A stretch of 64,000 bases of DNA from JACPDI01 sp035463475 (GCA_035463475.1 DATHTE010000087.1:1-64000), one strand, 5' to 3'; numbered from the stretch's first letter, positions 34,425-43,351 are shown. Notes: a model not told the origin generated them from the sequence alone. Made by a program: numbers and translations.

Positions 34425-35175
34425 CGACTACGAGCACGGTGATGTTGTCCGGCCCGCCGGCGGCGTTCGCCGCGTCGATCAGGGACGCGCAGACACCCTC
34501 GAGTTCCCCGCGGGCGCCGAGCCGCTGTGCGATCTCGTCGGCCGGCACGACGCTGGTCAGCCCGTCGGAGCAGAGCAGCAGGCGGTCCCCCGGCTGCAGG
34601 CTGATGTCCACCACGTCCGACTCGGGGTCGTCGCCGCCCGAGAGCGCCCGCGTGACGACGTTCCGCCACGGGTGCTGGCGCGCGGCCAGCGCGTCCATGA
34701 CGCCCGCGCGGACCTGCTCCTCGACCCACGAATGGTCGAGGGTGACCTGGCGCAGGTCCTCGCCGCGGAGCAGGTAGACGCGGCTGTCGCCCACGTGCGC
34801 CACCGACACCGTGGGCGCGTCCACGATGATCGCGCACGCCGTGGTCGCCATGCCACGCAGGTCGCTCGCGTCGGCGGCCGCGGTGGCGATGCGGCGGTTC
34901 GCGATGCGCAGCGCGGCCTTCAGCCTGTTGGCATTCGCGCTGATCTCGGGGTCGTACGGAAAGGGCCAGGTGCGGTGACGGTCCACCGACGCGGTCTCCG
35001 ACGTGAACGCCTCGATCGCCTCGACCGCAAGGCGCGAGGCGACCTCGCCAGCCACGTGCCCTCCCATGCCGTCAGCCACGACGAACAGGCCGAGGTCGGG
35101 CCGGGCAGACCACATGTCTTCGTTGCTGTGACGCCGGAGGCCGGGGTGGGACAACGCCGCCCAGGACACGCGCAT
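34414..35175 (-). CDS. PP2C-family serine/threonine phosphatase
   Basis: 253 residues. Signature positions are HSNEDMWSARPDLGLFVVAD, DGMGGHVAGEVAS, AHVGDSRVYLLRG and LCSDGLTSVV, with the C-terminal GGPDNITVLVVDV. The metal-binding Asp residues are intact. Bacterial Stp-type phosphatases reverse phosphorylation by Hanks kinases; no such kinase is in the window. Its stop overlaps the exporter permease start, and its start is three bases from the atpC stop, so it may be cotranscribed with ATP synthase. Confidence 0.93.
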   Translation of the reverse strand: MRVSWAALSHPGLRRHSNEDMWSARPDLGLFVVADGMGGHVAGEVASRLAVEAIEAFTSETASVDRHRTWPFPYDPEISANANRLKAALRIANRRIATAAADASDLRGMATTACAIIVDAPTVSVAHVGDSRVYLLRGEDLRQVTLDHSWVEEQVRAGVMDALAARQHPWRNVVTRALSGGDDPESDVVDISLQPGDRLLLCSDGLTSVVPADEIAQRLGARGELEGVCASLIDAANAAGGPDNITVLVVDVS

Positions 35176-35178
35176 GCT

Positions 35179-35610
35179 TCAGGCCCGTGTCCTGGCCCTG
35201 GTGGACACCTGCAGGCGGGTGAGGGACTTCAGCAGCGCGATCCGCGCGCGCTCGAAATCGACCTCGCTCGTCGGACGGGACAGGTATTGCTCCGCCCGGT
35301 CGTGCGCGGACTGCGCGCGCGTCACGTCGATGTCCTCGGCCCGTTCGGCCACCTGCGCCAGGATCATCACGCGGTCCGGCATGACCTCCGCGAACCCGAA
35401 GGCGACCGCGAGAAAGACCTTCTCCTGCCCCTTGCGATACCACAGCACGCCGACCTGCAACGACGTGAGCAGCGGCGTGTGCCCCGGCAGCACGCCGAAA
35501 TACCCGTCGGCGCCGGGCATCACCACTTCGTCCACCTCCTCGTGAACGAGCGAGTGCTCCGGCGTGACGATGTGGAGCGAAAGCCTCTCGGGAATCCGTG
35601 GAACAGCCAT
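35179..35610 (-). CDS. atpC: ATP synthase epsilon subunit
   Basis: 143 residues from ATG 35610. The N-terminal beta domain is LSLHIVTPEHSLVHEEVDEV, ADGYFGVLPGHTPLLTSLQV; the C-terminal helices begin near residue 90. It couples and regulates F1 rotation. It follows atpD by 13 bases, the last ATP synthase gene of the operon, with PP2C directly after. Confidence 0.92.
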   Translation of the reverse strand: MAVPRIPERLSLHIVTPEHSLVHEEVDEVVMPGADGYFGVLPGHTPLLTSLQVGVLWYRKGQEKVFLAVAFGFAEVMPDRVMILAQVAERAEDIDVTRAQSAHDRAEQYLSRPTSEVDFERARIALLKSLTRLQVSTRARTRA

Positions 35611-35623
35611 GGGGTTGCCGGAT

Positions 35624-37066
35624 CTAGGCAGCGGCCCGCATCTTCTTGGCCTCCTCGACAACCTCCTCGATGGTGCCCATCATGTAGAAGGCCTGCTCAG
35701 GGATGTCGTCGTGGCGCCCCTCGACGATTTCCTTGAACCCGCGCACCGTGTCGGCGATCGGCACGTACCGCCCGTCGCGTCCCGTGAACTGCGACGCGAC
35801 GAAGAACGGCTGCGACAGGAACTTCTGGATCTTGCGCGCCCGGGCGACGGTGAGCTTGTCTTCCTCGGACAGCTCGTCGATGCCGAGGATCGCGATGATG
35901 TCCTGCAGGTCCTTGTAGCGCTGGAGGATCTGCTTGACCGACCGCGCCACGCCGTAGTGCTCGTCGCCGAGGATGCGCGGATCGAGGATACGCGACGTGG
36001 ACGCCAGCGGATCGACGGCCGGATAGATGCCCAGCTCGACGATCGCGCGCGACAGGTTTGTCGTCGCGTCCAGGTGCGCGAAGGTCGTCGCCGGCGCCGG
36101 ATCCGTGTAGTCGTCCGCCGGCACGTAGATCGCCTGCACCGACGTGATTGAACCCTTCTTCGTGGACGTGATGCGCTCCTGCAGCTCCCCCATTTCGGTC
36201 AGCAGCGTCGGCTGGTAGCCGACGGCGGACGGCATCCGGCCCAGGAGCGCGGAGACCTCCGACCCCGCCTGTGTGAAGCGGAAGATGTTGTCGATGAACA
36301 GGAGCACGTCCTTGCCTTCCGCGTCGCGGAAGTACTCGGCGACGGTGAGCGCGCTCAACCCGACGCGGAGCCGCGCCCCCGGGGGCTCCGTCATCTGGCC
36401 GTAGACCAGCGCGGCGCGCGACTTGGCTGGGTCGTTGACGTCGATGACGCCGCTCTCCTGGAACTCGAGCCAGAGATCGTTCCCCTCGCGCGTGCGCTCG
36501 CCGACGCCGCCGAACACGGAGACGCCGCCGTGCTTCGTCGCGATGTTGTGAATGAGCTCCTGGATGATGACGGTCTTGCCGACACCCGCGCCGCCGAACA
36601 GGCCGATCTTGCCCCCTTGCAGGTACGGTTCGAGGAGGTCCACCACCTTGATGCCCGTCTCGAACATCTTGAGCTCGGTGGACTGCTGCTCGAGCGTCGG
36701 AGCATGGCGATGGATGGGCCAGCGCTCCTTCGCGCGCACCGGCCGGTCGGGGAAGTCCACCGGCTCGCCGAGCACGTTCAGCACCCGCCCGAGGGTCTCG
36801 GGCCCGACCGGCATCGAGATGGGCCCCCCGGTGTCGATCACGCGCATTCCGCGCTGCATGCCGTCGGTCGGCTTCATCGACACCGCGCGCACGCGGTTCT
36901 CGCCGAGATGCTGTTCGACCTCGGCGATGACGTCGATCTTCTCGGTCGCCCCCTCGTCGGAGACGATCCGGAGCGCGGTGTAGATGCTGGGCAGCCCGCT
37001 CTCAAACTCCACGTCCACCACCGGGCCGATGACCTGGACGACCCGGCCCGTTCTCTGATCTGCCAT
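35624..37066 (-). CDS. atpD: ATP synthase catalytic beta subunit
   Basis: 480 residues, full-length. P-loop GGAGVGKTVIIQELI, catalytic Glu in GERTREGNDL, and LLFIDNIFRFTQAGSEVSAL are all intact. The start ATG has AGGA seven bases upstream. A 9-bp hairpin (37082-37102) lies just before this site, in an unusually long 154-base gap after atpG. Confidence 0.97.
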   Translation of the reverse strand: MADQRTGRVVQVIGPVVDVEFESGLPSIYTALRIVSDEGATEKIDVIAEVEQHLGENRVRAVSMKPTDGMQRGMRVIDTGGPISMPVGPETLGRVLNVLGEPVDFPDRPVRAKERWPIHRHAPTLEQQSTELKMFETGIKVVDLLEPYLQGGKIGLFGGAGVGKTVIIQELIHNIATKHGGVSVFGGVGERTREGNDLWLEFQESGVIDVNDPAKSRAALVYGQMTEPPGARLRVGLSALTVAEYFRDAEGKDVLLFIDNIFRFTQAGSEVSALLGRMPSAVGYQPTLLTEMGELQERITSTKKGSITSVQAIYVPADDYTDPAPATTFAHLDATTNLSRAIVELGIYPAVDPLASTSRILDPRILGDEHYGVARSVKQILQRYKDLQDIIAILGIDELSEEDKLTVARARKIQKFLSQPFFVASQFTGRDGRYVPIADTVRGFKEIVEGRHDDIPEQAFYMMGTIEEVVEEAKKMRAAA

Positions 37067-37220
37067 GTTGGTCCTTTTTTCTCGGGGGACTTCGTCCCCC
37101 GAACTCCCTTACACGCTCGCTCGCGGGGACCCCTTATGCCCCGCTCCCCTCGCGTGGCTCGCTCGCGACGCTCGCTCGCCGCGGACGAGCGATTCATTCA
37201 CAGGCTCCCGACTCTCCGCG
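37067..37220. promoter_or_regulatory. Intercistronic hairpin and repeats between atpG and atpD
   Basis: The other F1 genes are packed within a few bases, but this gap is 154 bases. TCGGGGGAC (37082-37090) pairs with GTCCCCCGA (37094-37102), a 9-bp stem and 3-base loop, upstream of the atpD ribosome binding site. The remainder has GGGGACC/CCCCTT blocks and two direct copies of GCTCGCTCGCG (from 37115 and 37153). It could raise beta-subunit output by stabilising the distal mRNA, or be an inserted repeat element. Confidence 0.6.
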
Positions 37221-38093
37221 TCACAGCGCCTGCGCGCCCGACACGACCTCGATGATCTCGCGTGTGATCGCCGCCTGCCGCAGCTTGTTCATGTACAGCG
37301 TCAGCTGGTCGATCATCTCCGCAGAGTTCTTGGTGGCGGTGTCCATCGCCGTCATCCGCGCGGCGTGCTCCGCCGCGGACGACTCCAGCAGCGCGCGCCA
37401 GACCTGGATCTCGACGTGGCGCGGCAGCAGGTCGGCGAAGATCTGCTCCGGCCCCGGCTCGTAGATGTAGTCCACGGTCGCCACCGTCTCTTCCCCCTCG
37501 GGGATCGGTTCGTCCAGCCGGGGGATCGGCAGAAGCCTCTCGACCACGACGCGCTGCTGCAGCACCGACTTGAACTCGTTGTAGACCAGGTACACCTGGT
37601 CGGCCGCGCGCGAGGTGAAATCCTCGATCGCCGCGCGCGCGATCGCCTGCGCGTCCGGGTACTTCAGCCGCTGGAAGACGTTGATGTGCTCGAACCGCAC
37701 GTCGAAGGCGCGGCGCAGGAAGAAGTCCCGTCCCTTGCGTCCCACGAGCCCGAGCGCCACGTCTCCCTGGTCCTGCTTCGCGATGAACTGTCCGGCGCCC
37801 TTGATGATGTTGCTGTTGAAGCTGCCGCACAGCCCGCGGTCCGCCGTGATGACGACGAGCAGGATGCGGCCGCCGGGCGGGCGCTGGTCGAGCAGCGGGT
37901 GCGCGCCCGATTCCACGCGCGCCGCCACGTCGTTCAACACCCGCAGCATGTCGCCCGCGAACGGCCGCGCGTTGACCACACGCTCCTGCGCCTTGCGCAG
38001 CCGCGAGGCCGCGATCATCTTCATCGCCTTGGTGATCTGCTGCGTCGACTTGACGGCGCGGATCCGGCGGCGGAGGTCGATGAGGGACGGCAT
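37221..38093 (-). CDS. atpG: ATP synthase gamma subunit
   Basis: 290 residues. The N-terminal helix LIDLRRRIRAVKSTQQITKA and MKMIAASRLRKAQE, central ITADRGLCGSFNSNI, and C-terminal SAEMIDQLTLYMNKLRQAAI are the classic gamma rotor-shaft marks. It follows atpA by two bases. Confidence 0.96.
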   Translation of the reverse strand: MPSLIDLRRRIRAVKSTQQITKAMKMIAASRLRKAQERVVNARPFAGDMLRVLNDVAARVESGAHPLLDQRPPGGRILLVVITADRGLCGSFNSNIIKGAGQFIAKQDQGDVALGLVGRKGRDFFLRRAFDVRFEHINVFQRLKYPDAQAIARAAIEDFTSRAADQVYLVYNEFKSVLQQRVVVERLLPIPRLDEPIPEGEETVATVDYIYEPGPEQIFADLLPRHVEIQVWRALLESSAAEHAARMTAMDTATKNSAEMIDQLTLYMNKLRQAAITREIIEVVSGAQAL

Positions 38094-38094
38094 G

Positions 38095-39621
38095 CTACGC
38101 GGCCGCTCCAGCCGCCGCCTTGAAGTCGCCCGCGAATTCCTTCAGCGCCGCCTGCAGCTCTCCCTTGAGCTGGTCGTCGATCTGCTTCTTCTCGGCAATC
38201 CCCGTCAGGATCCCCGGGCGGCGCGTCTCGAGGAACCGGTAGAGATCCTTTTCGTAGCGGCGCACCTCCGGGACCGGGATCGGATCGAGGAACCCGTTCG
38301 TGCCTGCGAAGATGATGACGACCTGTTTTTCAACCGGCAGCGGCTGATACTGCGGCTGCTTCAGGATCTCGACCAGCCGGGCGCCGCGATTGAGCTGCGC
38401 CTGCGTGGCCTTGTCCAGGTCGCTGCCGAACTGCGCGAATGCAGCCAGCTCGCGGTACTGGGCCAGGTCCAGGCGCAGCGACCCGGCAACCTGGCGCATC
38501 GCTTTCACCTGCGCCGAGCCGCCGACCCGCGACACGGAGTTGCCGACGTTGATGGCGGGGCGCACGCCCTGATGGAACAGATCTGTCTCGAGAAAGATCT
38601 GGCCGTCGGTGATCGAGATGACGTTCGTGGGGATGTACGCCGACAGATCCCCGGCCTGCGTCTCGATCATCGGCAGTGCCGTCAGCGAGCCGCCGCCCAG
38701 CTCGTTGCGCAGCTTCGCCGCCCGCTCGAGCAGCCGCGAGTGCAGGTAGAACACGTCCCCGGGATAGGCCTCGCGCCCCGGCGGCCGCCGCAGCAGGAGC
38801 GAGATTTCCCGGTATGCCTGCGCGTGCTTCGACAGGTCGTCGTACACGCACAGCGCATGACGCCCGCTGTCGCGGAAGTACTCCCCCATCGCGCACGCCG
38901 CGTACGGGCTGATGTACAGCATCGGCGCCGGGTCCGACGCGGAGGCCGCTACCACGATCGTGTAGCGCATCGCGTCGAACTCCTCGAGCGTCCGCACCAC
39001 CTGCGCCACGGTCGACTGTTTCTGCCCGATCGCGTTGTAGATGCAGATGACGTCGCGGCTGCGCTGGTTGATGATCGTGTCGAGCGCCAGCGCCGTCTTG
39101 CCCGTCTGCCGATCGCCGATGATCAGCTCGCGCTGCCCGCGCCCGATCGGCACCATCGAGTCGATCGCCTTGAGGCCGGTCTGCAGCGGCTCCTTCACGG
39201 GCTGCCGGTCCACGACCCCGGGCGCGAGCCGCTCGATCGGCGCGACCTGGCGCGTCGCGATCGGGCCCTTCCCGTCGATCGGCTGCCCCACGGCGTTGAC
39301 GACGCGGCCGAGCAACTCCTCGCCGACCGGAACCGAGATGATCCGTCCCGTTCGTTTGACCTGGTCCCCTTCCCGGATCTCCTGGTACTCGCCGAGGAGC
39401 ACGACCCCGACGCTCTCCTCCTCGAGGTTGAGGGCGATGCCGAACACGCCGTGGGGGAACTCGAGCATCTCCCCCGCCATCGCGCGCTCGACGCCGTGCA
39501 GCCGGGCGATGCCGTCGCCGATCGACACCACCGTCCCCACCTCGGCCACATCCACTTCGACGGCGTAGCTGCCGATCTGATCGCGGATGATTTTGGAAAT
39601 CTCTTCAGCTTTGATGTTCAT
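38095..39621 (-). CDS. atpA: ATP synthase alpha subunit
   Basis: 508 residues, full length. P-loop GDRQTGKTAL, the VSIGDGIARLHGVE start region and SYAVEVDVAEVGTV are intact. Alpha forms the non-catalytic sites of the F1 hexamer. The gap to atpH is 18 bases. Confidence 0.97.
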   Translation of the reverse strand: MNIKAEEISKIIRDQIGSYAVEVDVAEVGTVVSIGDGIARLHGVERAMAGEMLEFPHGVFGIALNLEEESVGVVLLGEYQEIREGDQVKRTGRIISVPVGEELLGRVVNAVGQPIDGKGPIATRQVAPIERLAPGVVDRQPVKEPLQTGLKAIDSMVPIGRGQRELIIGDRQTGKTALALDTIINQRSRDVICIYNAIGQKQSTVAQVVRTLEEFDAMRYTIVVAASASDPAPMLYISPYAACAMGEYFRDSGRHALCVYDDLSKHAQAYREISLLLRRPPGREAYPGDVFYLHSRLLERAAKLRNELGGGSLTALPMIETQAGDLSAYIPTNVISITDGQIFLETDLFHQGVRPAINVGNSVSRVGGSAQVKAMRQVAGSLRLDLAQYRELAAFAQFGSDLDKATQAQLNRGARLVEILKQPQYQPLPVEKQVVIIFAGTNGFLDPIPVPEVRRYEKDLYRFLETRRPGILTGIAEKKQIDDQLKGELQAALKEFAGDFKAAAGAAA

Positions 39622-39639
39622 CCACCCGTCCTCTAGCCT

Positions 39640-40188
39640 CTAGGCGCCGGCGGCGAGCTGTTCCCTCAAGCGCTCGAGCTGCCGGACAATGCTGCCGTCG
39701 TACACCGTGCTGCCCACGCGCGTCACCGCGCCGCCGATGATCGCGGGATCGACGCGCACGGTCAGCGTCACGCGCTGGCCGGTCACGCTGGCGAGACCGT
39801 ATTCAAGGGCGGCTCGTCGGTCCTCGGGCAGCGGCACGGCCGTGGTCACCTCGGCCTGCACGATGTGCTGGTGCTGCAGCAGCCGCACGCGGTACGCCTG
39901 GACGACCTCAGCGACGATCCCGAGGCGATCGCGCTCCGCCAGGAGGAGGAACAGCTTTGCCACCGCGGGAGTAATCTCACCCGCCTTCGCGAGCATTGCC
40001 TCCATGGCGGCGCGCTTCCGCGCGGGCGGGATGGCCGGATTGACGAGGACGCGGTGCAGCGCCGCGTTGCCGGTCAGGATGTCGCTGAACGCCGCGAGGT
40101 CCGAGCCGGCCCGCTGCGGGTCTCCCTCTTTCAGCACGACATCGAACAGCGCGCGGGCGTACCGCGTGGCGGCGGCGCGGTTCGTCAT
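39640..40188 (-). CDS. atpH: ATP synthase delta subunit
   Basis: 182 residues of the OSCP/delta family: MTNRAAATRYARALFDVVLK at the N-terminus, LFLLLAERDRLGIVAEVVQA in the middle and DPAIIGGAVTRVGSTVYDGS near the end. It links F1 to the stator. It overlaps the atpF stop by four bases. Confidence 0.95.
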   Translation of the reverse strand: MTNRAAATRYARALFDVVLKEGDPQRAGSDLAAFSDILTGNAALHRVLVNPAIPPARKRAAMEAMLAKAGEITPAVAKLFLLLAERDRLGIVAEVVQAYRVRLLQHQHIVQAEVTTAVPLPEDRRAALEYGLASVTGQRVTLTVRVDPAIIGGAVTRVGSTVYDGSIVRQLERLREQLAAGA

Positions 40189-40877
40189 CGCGCGCCCCCC
40201 AGCTGCGTCGCGTAGCGGTCGATGAGCCGCAGTTGATCGTCTTGGGTCATCACCGACGTGATCCGCTCGCGCGCGACCGACGTCGCGAGCGCCGCGGCTT
40301 CCTCCATCAGCGCGCGCCTGGCGATGCGCACCTGGAGTTCCACGTCGCGTCGCATCTGCTCCAGGAGCCGTGCCCGCTCCGCGTCGGCGGCCGAGCGAAT
40401 GCGCTGTTCCTCGGCCGCGATCTCCTCCGCCCCGCGCGTCCGGAGCGCGTCCAGTTCCCCCGGAAGCGCCTGCATCCGGCGATCGACCTCGGCGAGCTGC
40501 AGTTCCGCCGTGCGGCGCATCTCGCCCGCCTGGACCAGCTCCGCCCGGATCTCGTCCCCGCGCGAGCGCAGGTATCCGGCAATCGGGCTCCGAAGGAAAT
40601 ACGCCAGCGCACCCACGAGAATCGCGAAGTTCGCGACGCGCGCGAGCGTGGTCAGGAGGCTTTCTTCGTGCTCGGCCTCGGCCGTGTGCGCTTCGGCCAC
40701 AGCGCCTTCCCTGCCCCCCGCTTCGGGCTGAGCGGGTTGGGCATGCTGGCCGGACGCCGGCTGGCGTTCACCGGCCGCGCGCTCGTGCGGCTGTGGCGAC
40801 GCAGACAGCGAGGCGGCGCTCACCAGCAAGGCGAGCAGCGTCACGACACATCTGTGGATGGTTCTCTGAGCGGCCAC
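40185..40877 (-). CDS. atpF: ATP synthase F0 subunit b (long form)
   Basis: 230 residues from GTG 40877, which has AGGA five bases upstream; an ATG at 40916 would overlap atpF'. The N-terminal ~75 residues include a signal-like helix (VTLLALLVSAASLSA) and a Gln/Glu/Ala-rich stretch not present in classical b subunits. The membrane helix is FAILVGALAYFLRSPIAGYL and then the long coiled coil of the peripheral stalk follows. It may be processed or have an extra helix outside the membrane. Confidence 0.9.
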   Translation of the reverse strand: MAAQRTIHRCVVTLLALLVSAASLSASPQPHERAAGERQPASGQHAQPAQPEAGGREGAVAEAHTAEAEHEESLLTTLARVANFAILVGALAYFLRSPIAGYLRSRGDEIRAELVQAGEMRRTAELQLAEVDRRMQALPGELDALRTRGAEEIAAEEQRIRSAADAERARLLEQMRRDVELQVRIARRALMEEAAALATSVARERITSVMTQDDQLRLIDRYATQLGGAR

Positions 40878-40896
40878 GAGTGTCCTGCGACGGGGG

Positions 40897-41322
40897 TCAG
40901 GAAGCGCGGCGGCCAAGGATCCGTTCCGCGGCCGCGGTCCCCAGCGACTCGGCCTCCTGGCTCAATTTCTGGCGGGCCGCCTCGGCCTCCGCTTTCACGC
41001 GGGCCGACGCGTCAGCCACGGTCCGTTCGACTTCGGCGCGCGTCTCGGTGAGCATCTGTTGCCGCTGCTCGAGGGCGGTGCGCCGCATCTCGTCCATCTG
41101 CTTGTACACTTCGCTCCGGGCTTCGGCGGTGCGCCGTTCGAACTCCGCGGTGGCGGCAGCGGCGCGCCCGGCCGCGTCCTCCGCCAGCTTCCGGGCAGAC
41201 TGGATTGCGCGCTCGCGCTGCTGCATCACGCGCGCGATCGGCCGGAGCAGCAGGCGGTCCAGGATCACCGAGAGCAACAGCACGAAGAAGATGACCCAGA
41301 ACACCGTCAAGTCCGGAAGCAC
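40897..41322 (-). CDS. atpF': ATP synthase F0 subunit b' (second stalk subunit)
   Basis: 141 residues from GTG 41322, which has AAGGAG at ideal distance; ATG 41343 adds seven residues without such a site. The single membrane helix is LTVFWVIFFVLLLSVILDRL, followed by a charged coiled coil (AEVERTVADASARVKAEAEA). Together with atpF this gives a heterodimeric b/b' stalk. It is the first gene of the F1/stalk operon; subunits a and c (atpB, atpE) are not in the window. Confidence 0.92.
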   Translation of the reverse strand: MLPDLTVFWVIFFVLLLSVILDRLLLRPIARVMQQRERAIQSARKLAEDAAGRAAAATAEFERRTAEARSEVYKQMDEMRRTALEQRQQMLTETRAEVERTVADASARVKAEAEAARQKLSQEAESLGTAAAERILGRRAS

Positions 41323-41368
41323 GCGCTCTCCTTCCGGCCGCATCTTTCGCGGCCGGACAAAACATCAA

Positions 41369-41397
41369 TTTATACCATAGGCAGCGGCCGCGCTCGA
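41369..41397 (-). promoter_or_regulatory. Candidate promoter of the atp operon
   Basis: In the gap between selD and atpF', the minus strand reads TATAAA (41374-41369) preceded by TATGG and, 17 bases further upstream, TCGAGC (41397-41392). The -10 is good, the -35 weak. It would start transcription about 40 bases before the atpF' start. Confidence 0.4.
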
Positions 41398-41413
41398 CCG
41401 CGAACGGGCGAGA

Positions 41414-42454
41414 TCAGACGACGATCACGAGCTGGTCTGAGCGAGGTTCGACGGTCCCGACGAGGACGGCGGGAACGGCCGCGCGGGCGAGCCGATCCCG
41501 CACAGCGGTCGAAGCCGTGGGCGACACGGCAATTAGCAGTCCTCCAGAGGTTTGCGGGTCGTAGAGCAGCGTGAGGCGGTCGGGGTCGTCGCCGCGCGCG
41601 TGCACCCGCGGCCCGAAGTACTCCTGGTTCGTGCGCCCGCCACCGGGCAGGTTTTTCGCCGCCAGTTCCTGCGCGCCGGGCAGCAGCGGGACGCGATCGA
41701 GCTCGATGCGGATCGAGCACCCGCTCGCGATGGCCATCTCCATCCCGTGCCCGATCAGCCCGTAGCCCGTGATGTCGGTGCAGGCGTGAACGACGCCGGG
41801 CGCTTCGGCGCGCAGCACGTCGGCGGCCGCGCGGTTCAACGCGACCATCGAGTCGATTGCCGCGCGAACGACCGCGTCGGGCGCGCGATTGAACTTCAGC
41901 GCCGTTGCGATCACCCCGGTGCCCAGCGGTTTGGTGAGGAGCAGCGCGTCGCCAGGTTGCGCGCCGCGGTTGCGCCACACGCGCGACGGATCGATCTCGC
42001 CGCTGACGGCGTAGCCGAACTTGATCTCCGGATCCTGTACGGTGTGCCCGCCGAGCAGCGCCACCCCCGCTTCGCGCAGCTTCTCGTGCCCGCCGCGGAA
42101 GATCGCCTGGATCGTGGACGTGTCCGGGCCGCCGGCGAGCGGAAACCCGGCGATCGCCAGCGCCGTCAGCGGCCTGCCTCCCATCGCGTAGATGTCGCTC
42201 ACGGCGTTCGCCGCGGCGATCTGACCGTAGATGAACGGGTCGTCCACGATCGGCGTGAAGAAATCGACCGTCTGCACGAGCGCCGGCCCGGACTCCCACC
42301 GGTACACACCCGCATCGTCCGCGGTCCTGAAGTCCACCAGGACACGGTCGTCAGCGGGTGCGGGCAGGCCGCTCAGCACCTGAGCGAGCTCGCCGGCGGC
42401 GAGCTTGCTCGCTCAACCGGCGCAGGCGGCGTAGTCAGTGAGACGCTTGTTCAT
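41414..42454 (-). CDS. selD: Selenide, water dikinase with in-frame TGA (selenocysteine at residue 14)
   Basis: 346 residues from ATG 42454, reading TGA at 42415-42413 as selenocysteine. SelD makes selenophosphate from selenide and ATP. The N-terminus RLTDYAACAG-U-ASKLAAGEL matches the SelD active-site loop, with Sec14 at the catalytic Cys/Sec position and K17 three residues on, as in Cys17/Lys20 of E. coli. Other marks: LVQTVDFFTPIVDDPFIYGQ, NAVSDIYAMGG, GGHTVQDPEIKFGYAV and TDITGYGLIGH. A SECIS-like hairpin follows the TGA. A start at GTG 42379 would drop the catalytic residue. It lies 21 bases after parB. Confidence 0.9.
42382..42414 (-). promoter_or_regulatory. Bacterial SECIS-like hairpin directly after the selD UGA
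   Basis: Starting with the GA of the TGA, the minus strand folds as GAGCGA, bulge GCAA, GCTCGCC, loop GCC, GGCGAGC, TCGCTC: 6 bp plus 7 bp, all Watson-Crick. The apical loop lies 16-18 bases after the UGA and begins with G, within the range known for bacterial SECIS elements read by SelB. It is inside the coding sequence, as bacterial elements are. Confidence 0.82.
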
Positions 42455-42475
42455 CTTCGAGACCCCAGAGGTGAA

Positions 42476-43351
42476 CTACTCTCCGGTGAGCAGTTCGTAC
42501 AGTCGTTGCAGCTCCTCCTCGTCCTTGAACTCGATCTCGAGGCGTCCTCCCGCGCCTTTTCGTGCGATCCGCACGCGCGTGCCGAGGGCAAACCGCAGTT
42601 TCTCCTCGGCCGCACGCGTATTCGCGTCCACCTCGCGCGCGTCCCTGCCGCGCGACGAGCGGGGGGACGTCAGGCGGCGCACGAGCAGCTCGGTATCCCG
42701 GACCGACAGCTTTCGATCGACCACTTCGCGCGCCGCGCGGCGCAGCGCTGCGGCATCCTCGATGCCGAGGAGCGCCCGGGCGTGTCCCATCGTCAGGTCG
42801 CCGCGCGAGAGCTGCGTCACGACATCGTCCGGCAGCTTGAGCAGCCGCAGCACGTTCGCGATGGTCGAGCGTTCCTTCCCGACCGCGGTCGCGATCTGTT
42901 CCTGCGTCATCTTGAACTCCGTCGCGAGGCGCTGATACGCGCGCGCCTCCTCGACGGCGTTGAGGTCCTCGCGCTGGATGTTCTCGATGAGCGCCGTCTC
43001 GAGCAGCTTTTCGTCCGGCACATCGCGGACGACGACGGGCACGCGGAGAACGCCGGCGCGCTGCGCGGCGCGCCAGCGGCGCTCGCCCGTGATGATCTCG
43101 TACCCTCCCTCGCGCCGGCGCGCCACGATCGGCTGGATGACACCGTTCGCGCGGATCGATTGCGCGAGCTCGTCCAGACGCTGATCGTCCATGTGCACGC
43201 GCGGCTGAAAGTGGTTGGGGCGGAGCAGGTCGAGATCGACATCGATCGGTTTGCCGGACGGCCGCGGCGGCGCGGGTGCCGGTCCCGACGCGATGGCCTC
43301 GGGAATGAGCGCGCTCAGTCCGCGCCCGAGCGCCTGGCGTTTTTCCACCAT
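42476..43351 (-). CDS. parB: Chromosome-partition protein ParB
   Basis: 291 residues from ATG 43351, overlapping the parA stop (TGATG). The N-terminus VEKRQALGRGLSALIPEA, the CTPase/ParB box ARRREGGYEIITGERRWRAA, and the HTH region FKMTQEQIATAVGKERSTIA are all present. ParB loads at parS, spreads and, with ParA, segregates origins. Two parS sites lie beyond parA at 44194-44235. Confidence 0.96.
   Translation of the reverse strand: MVEKRQALGRGLSALIPEAIASGPAPAPPRPSGKPIDVDLDLLRPNHFQPRVHMDDQRLDELAQSIRANGVIQPIVARRREGGYEIITGERRWRAAQRAGVLRVPVVVRDVPDEKLLETALIENIQREDLNAVEEARAYQRLATEFKMTQEQIATAVGKERSTIANVLRLLKLPDDVVTQLSRGDLTMGHARALLGIEDAAALRRAAREVVDRKLSVRDTELLVRRLTSPRSSRGRDAREVDANTRAAEEKLRFALGTRVRIARKGAGGRLEIEFKDEEELQRLYELLTGE

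Noticed and set aside
42413..42415. TGA in selD as a sequencing error or true stop
   Set aside because: The codon is at the catalytic position, the protein context matches SelD on both sides, and a SECIS-like hairpin begins at the TGA; recoding explains all three.
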